From Acanthaster planci (taxonomy: Eukaryota > Echinodermata > Asteroidea > Valvatida > Acanthasteridae): a stretch of 19,502 nucleotides of DNA. Location of the stretch: positions 303,444-322,945 of the forward strand of contig NW_019091413.1 of NCBI RefSeq assembly GCF_001949145.1. The letters run 5' to 3'. The translations under genes were made by a program, and so were the position numbers. Below, piece by piece: positions 19,401 to 19,502 of the stretch (position 1 is the first letter of the stretch; each line of letters opens with the position of its first letter). The notes below the pieces were generated by a model, which saw only the letters and a list, made by a program, of their open reading frames with translations, searched no databases and was not told the origin of the DNA.

Positions 19401-19502
19401 CCGAGCCTGAGCTATAGGAATGGTTGACGTGAGCATATCAGTTGTGGATGTGGCAGCACATGTCCAAGTCCACAAGTCGATGATCAGTAGACTCAGACAT
19501 AG
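16466..19502 (+). other. RTTN: Start of rotatin intron 4 (over 3 kb, runs off the edge)
   Basis: After the donor at 16466 I find no stretch encoding the next expected rotatin block (in vertebrates a CLKF...PWLPLT-like motif). The intron therefore appears to continue past the window. It is AT-rich. A stretch at about 18725-18860 starting GTGGTGTAGCCAAGGGGG resembles interspersed repeats common in marine invertebrates, but there is no second copy here to prove it. The only identifiable gene fragment inside is the transposase start at 19378. Confidence 0.6.
19378..19502 (+). pseudogene. Tc1/mariner transposase, N-terminal HTH, decayed and cut by window edge
   Basis: From ATG at 19378 the frame reads MPRLSQFDRA, then TGA at 19408-19410, then AIGMVDVSISVVDVAAHVQV, then HKSMISRLRH to the window end. 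This is the start of a Tc1-type transposase: the RLSxFxRAxAIGM entry followed by a helix-turn-helix of the SVxDVAxHxxVHxSxISRLR pattern, which binds the element's terminal repeats. The TGA stands where relatives carry arginine, consistent with CGA to TGA, a common methyl-CpG decay change. The catalytic DDE domain would lie to the right. The 5' terminal repeat was not located. It is inserted in rotatin intron 4, same orientation as the gene. Confidence 0.82.

Overview
This window is animal nuclear DNA, not prokaryotic. Two genes are recognisable, both by split exons with GT..AG borders and consistent codon phase, in sparse AT-leaning DNA full of short interspersed and inverted repeats. The closeness of the rotatin reading to vertebrate rotatin, the long intron and the abundance of TACATGTA and TAGGCCTA palindromes suggest a marine invertebrate (lancelet, hemichordate, echinoderm or mollusc type). 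That placement is inference from style, not proof. No bacterial genes, operons or CRISPR array are present.

Layout. Positions 1-97 hold a 34-bp minisatellite that runs off the left edge. Positions 865-1056 (minus strand) are the first coding exon of a Rab-family small GTPase, whose remaining exons lie off the left edge. Positions 1057-6876 are intergenic, with small hairpins and a GC/CpG-rich stretch near 6215-6562 containing a 19-base C run and an unresolved base. From 6877 to the right edge on the plus strand is the 5' part of a rotatin (RTTN) gene, the centriole and basal-body armadillo-type protein: exon 1 (6877-6943), an 8.1-kb intron, exon 2 (15068-15255), exon 3 (15454-15646), exon 4 (16319-16465), then an intron that does not end inside the window. 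The four exons encode about 198 residues, the N-terminal rotatin domain. The two genes are arranged head to head, 5.8 kb apart from start codon to start codon.

Rotatin intron 1 is a repeat nursery. It holds a 649-bp fold-back element with 84-bp terminal arms (7334-7982), a 420-bp Tc1/mariner-like non-autonomous element with 27-bp terminal repeats and TA target duplication (8185-8604), two opposed copies of an unnamed dispersed repeat (8707-8871 and 13620-13764), a second short direct repeat pair (8876-8930 and 11036-11083), and a nested inverted-repeat element with a tRNA-like A box (13227-13494). At the far right a decayed Tc1/mariner transposase begins (19378-19502), interrupted by an in-frame TGA.

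I see no new multi-gene system. The items most worth a second look are the altered switch I of the Rab protein, the strong excess of two palindromic octamers, and the uncatalogued repeat elements in intron 1.
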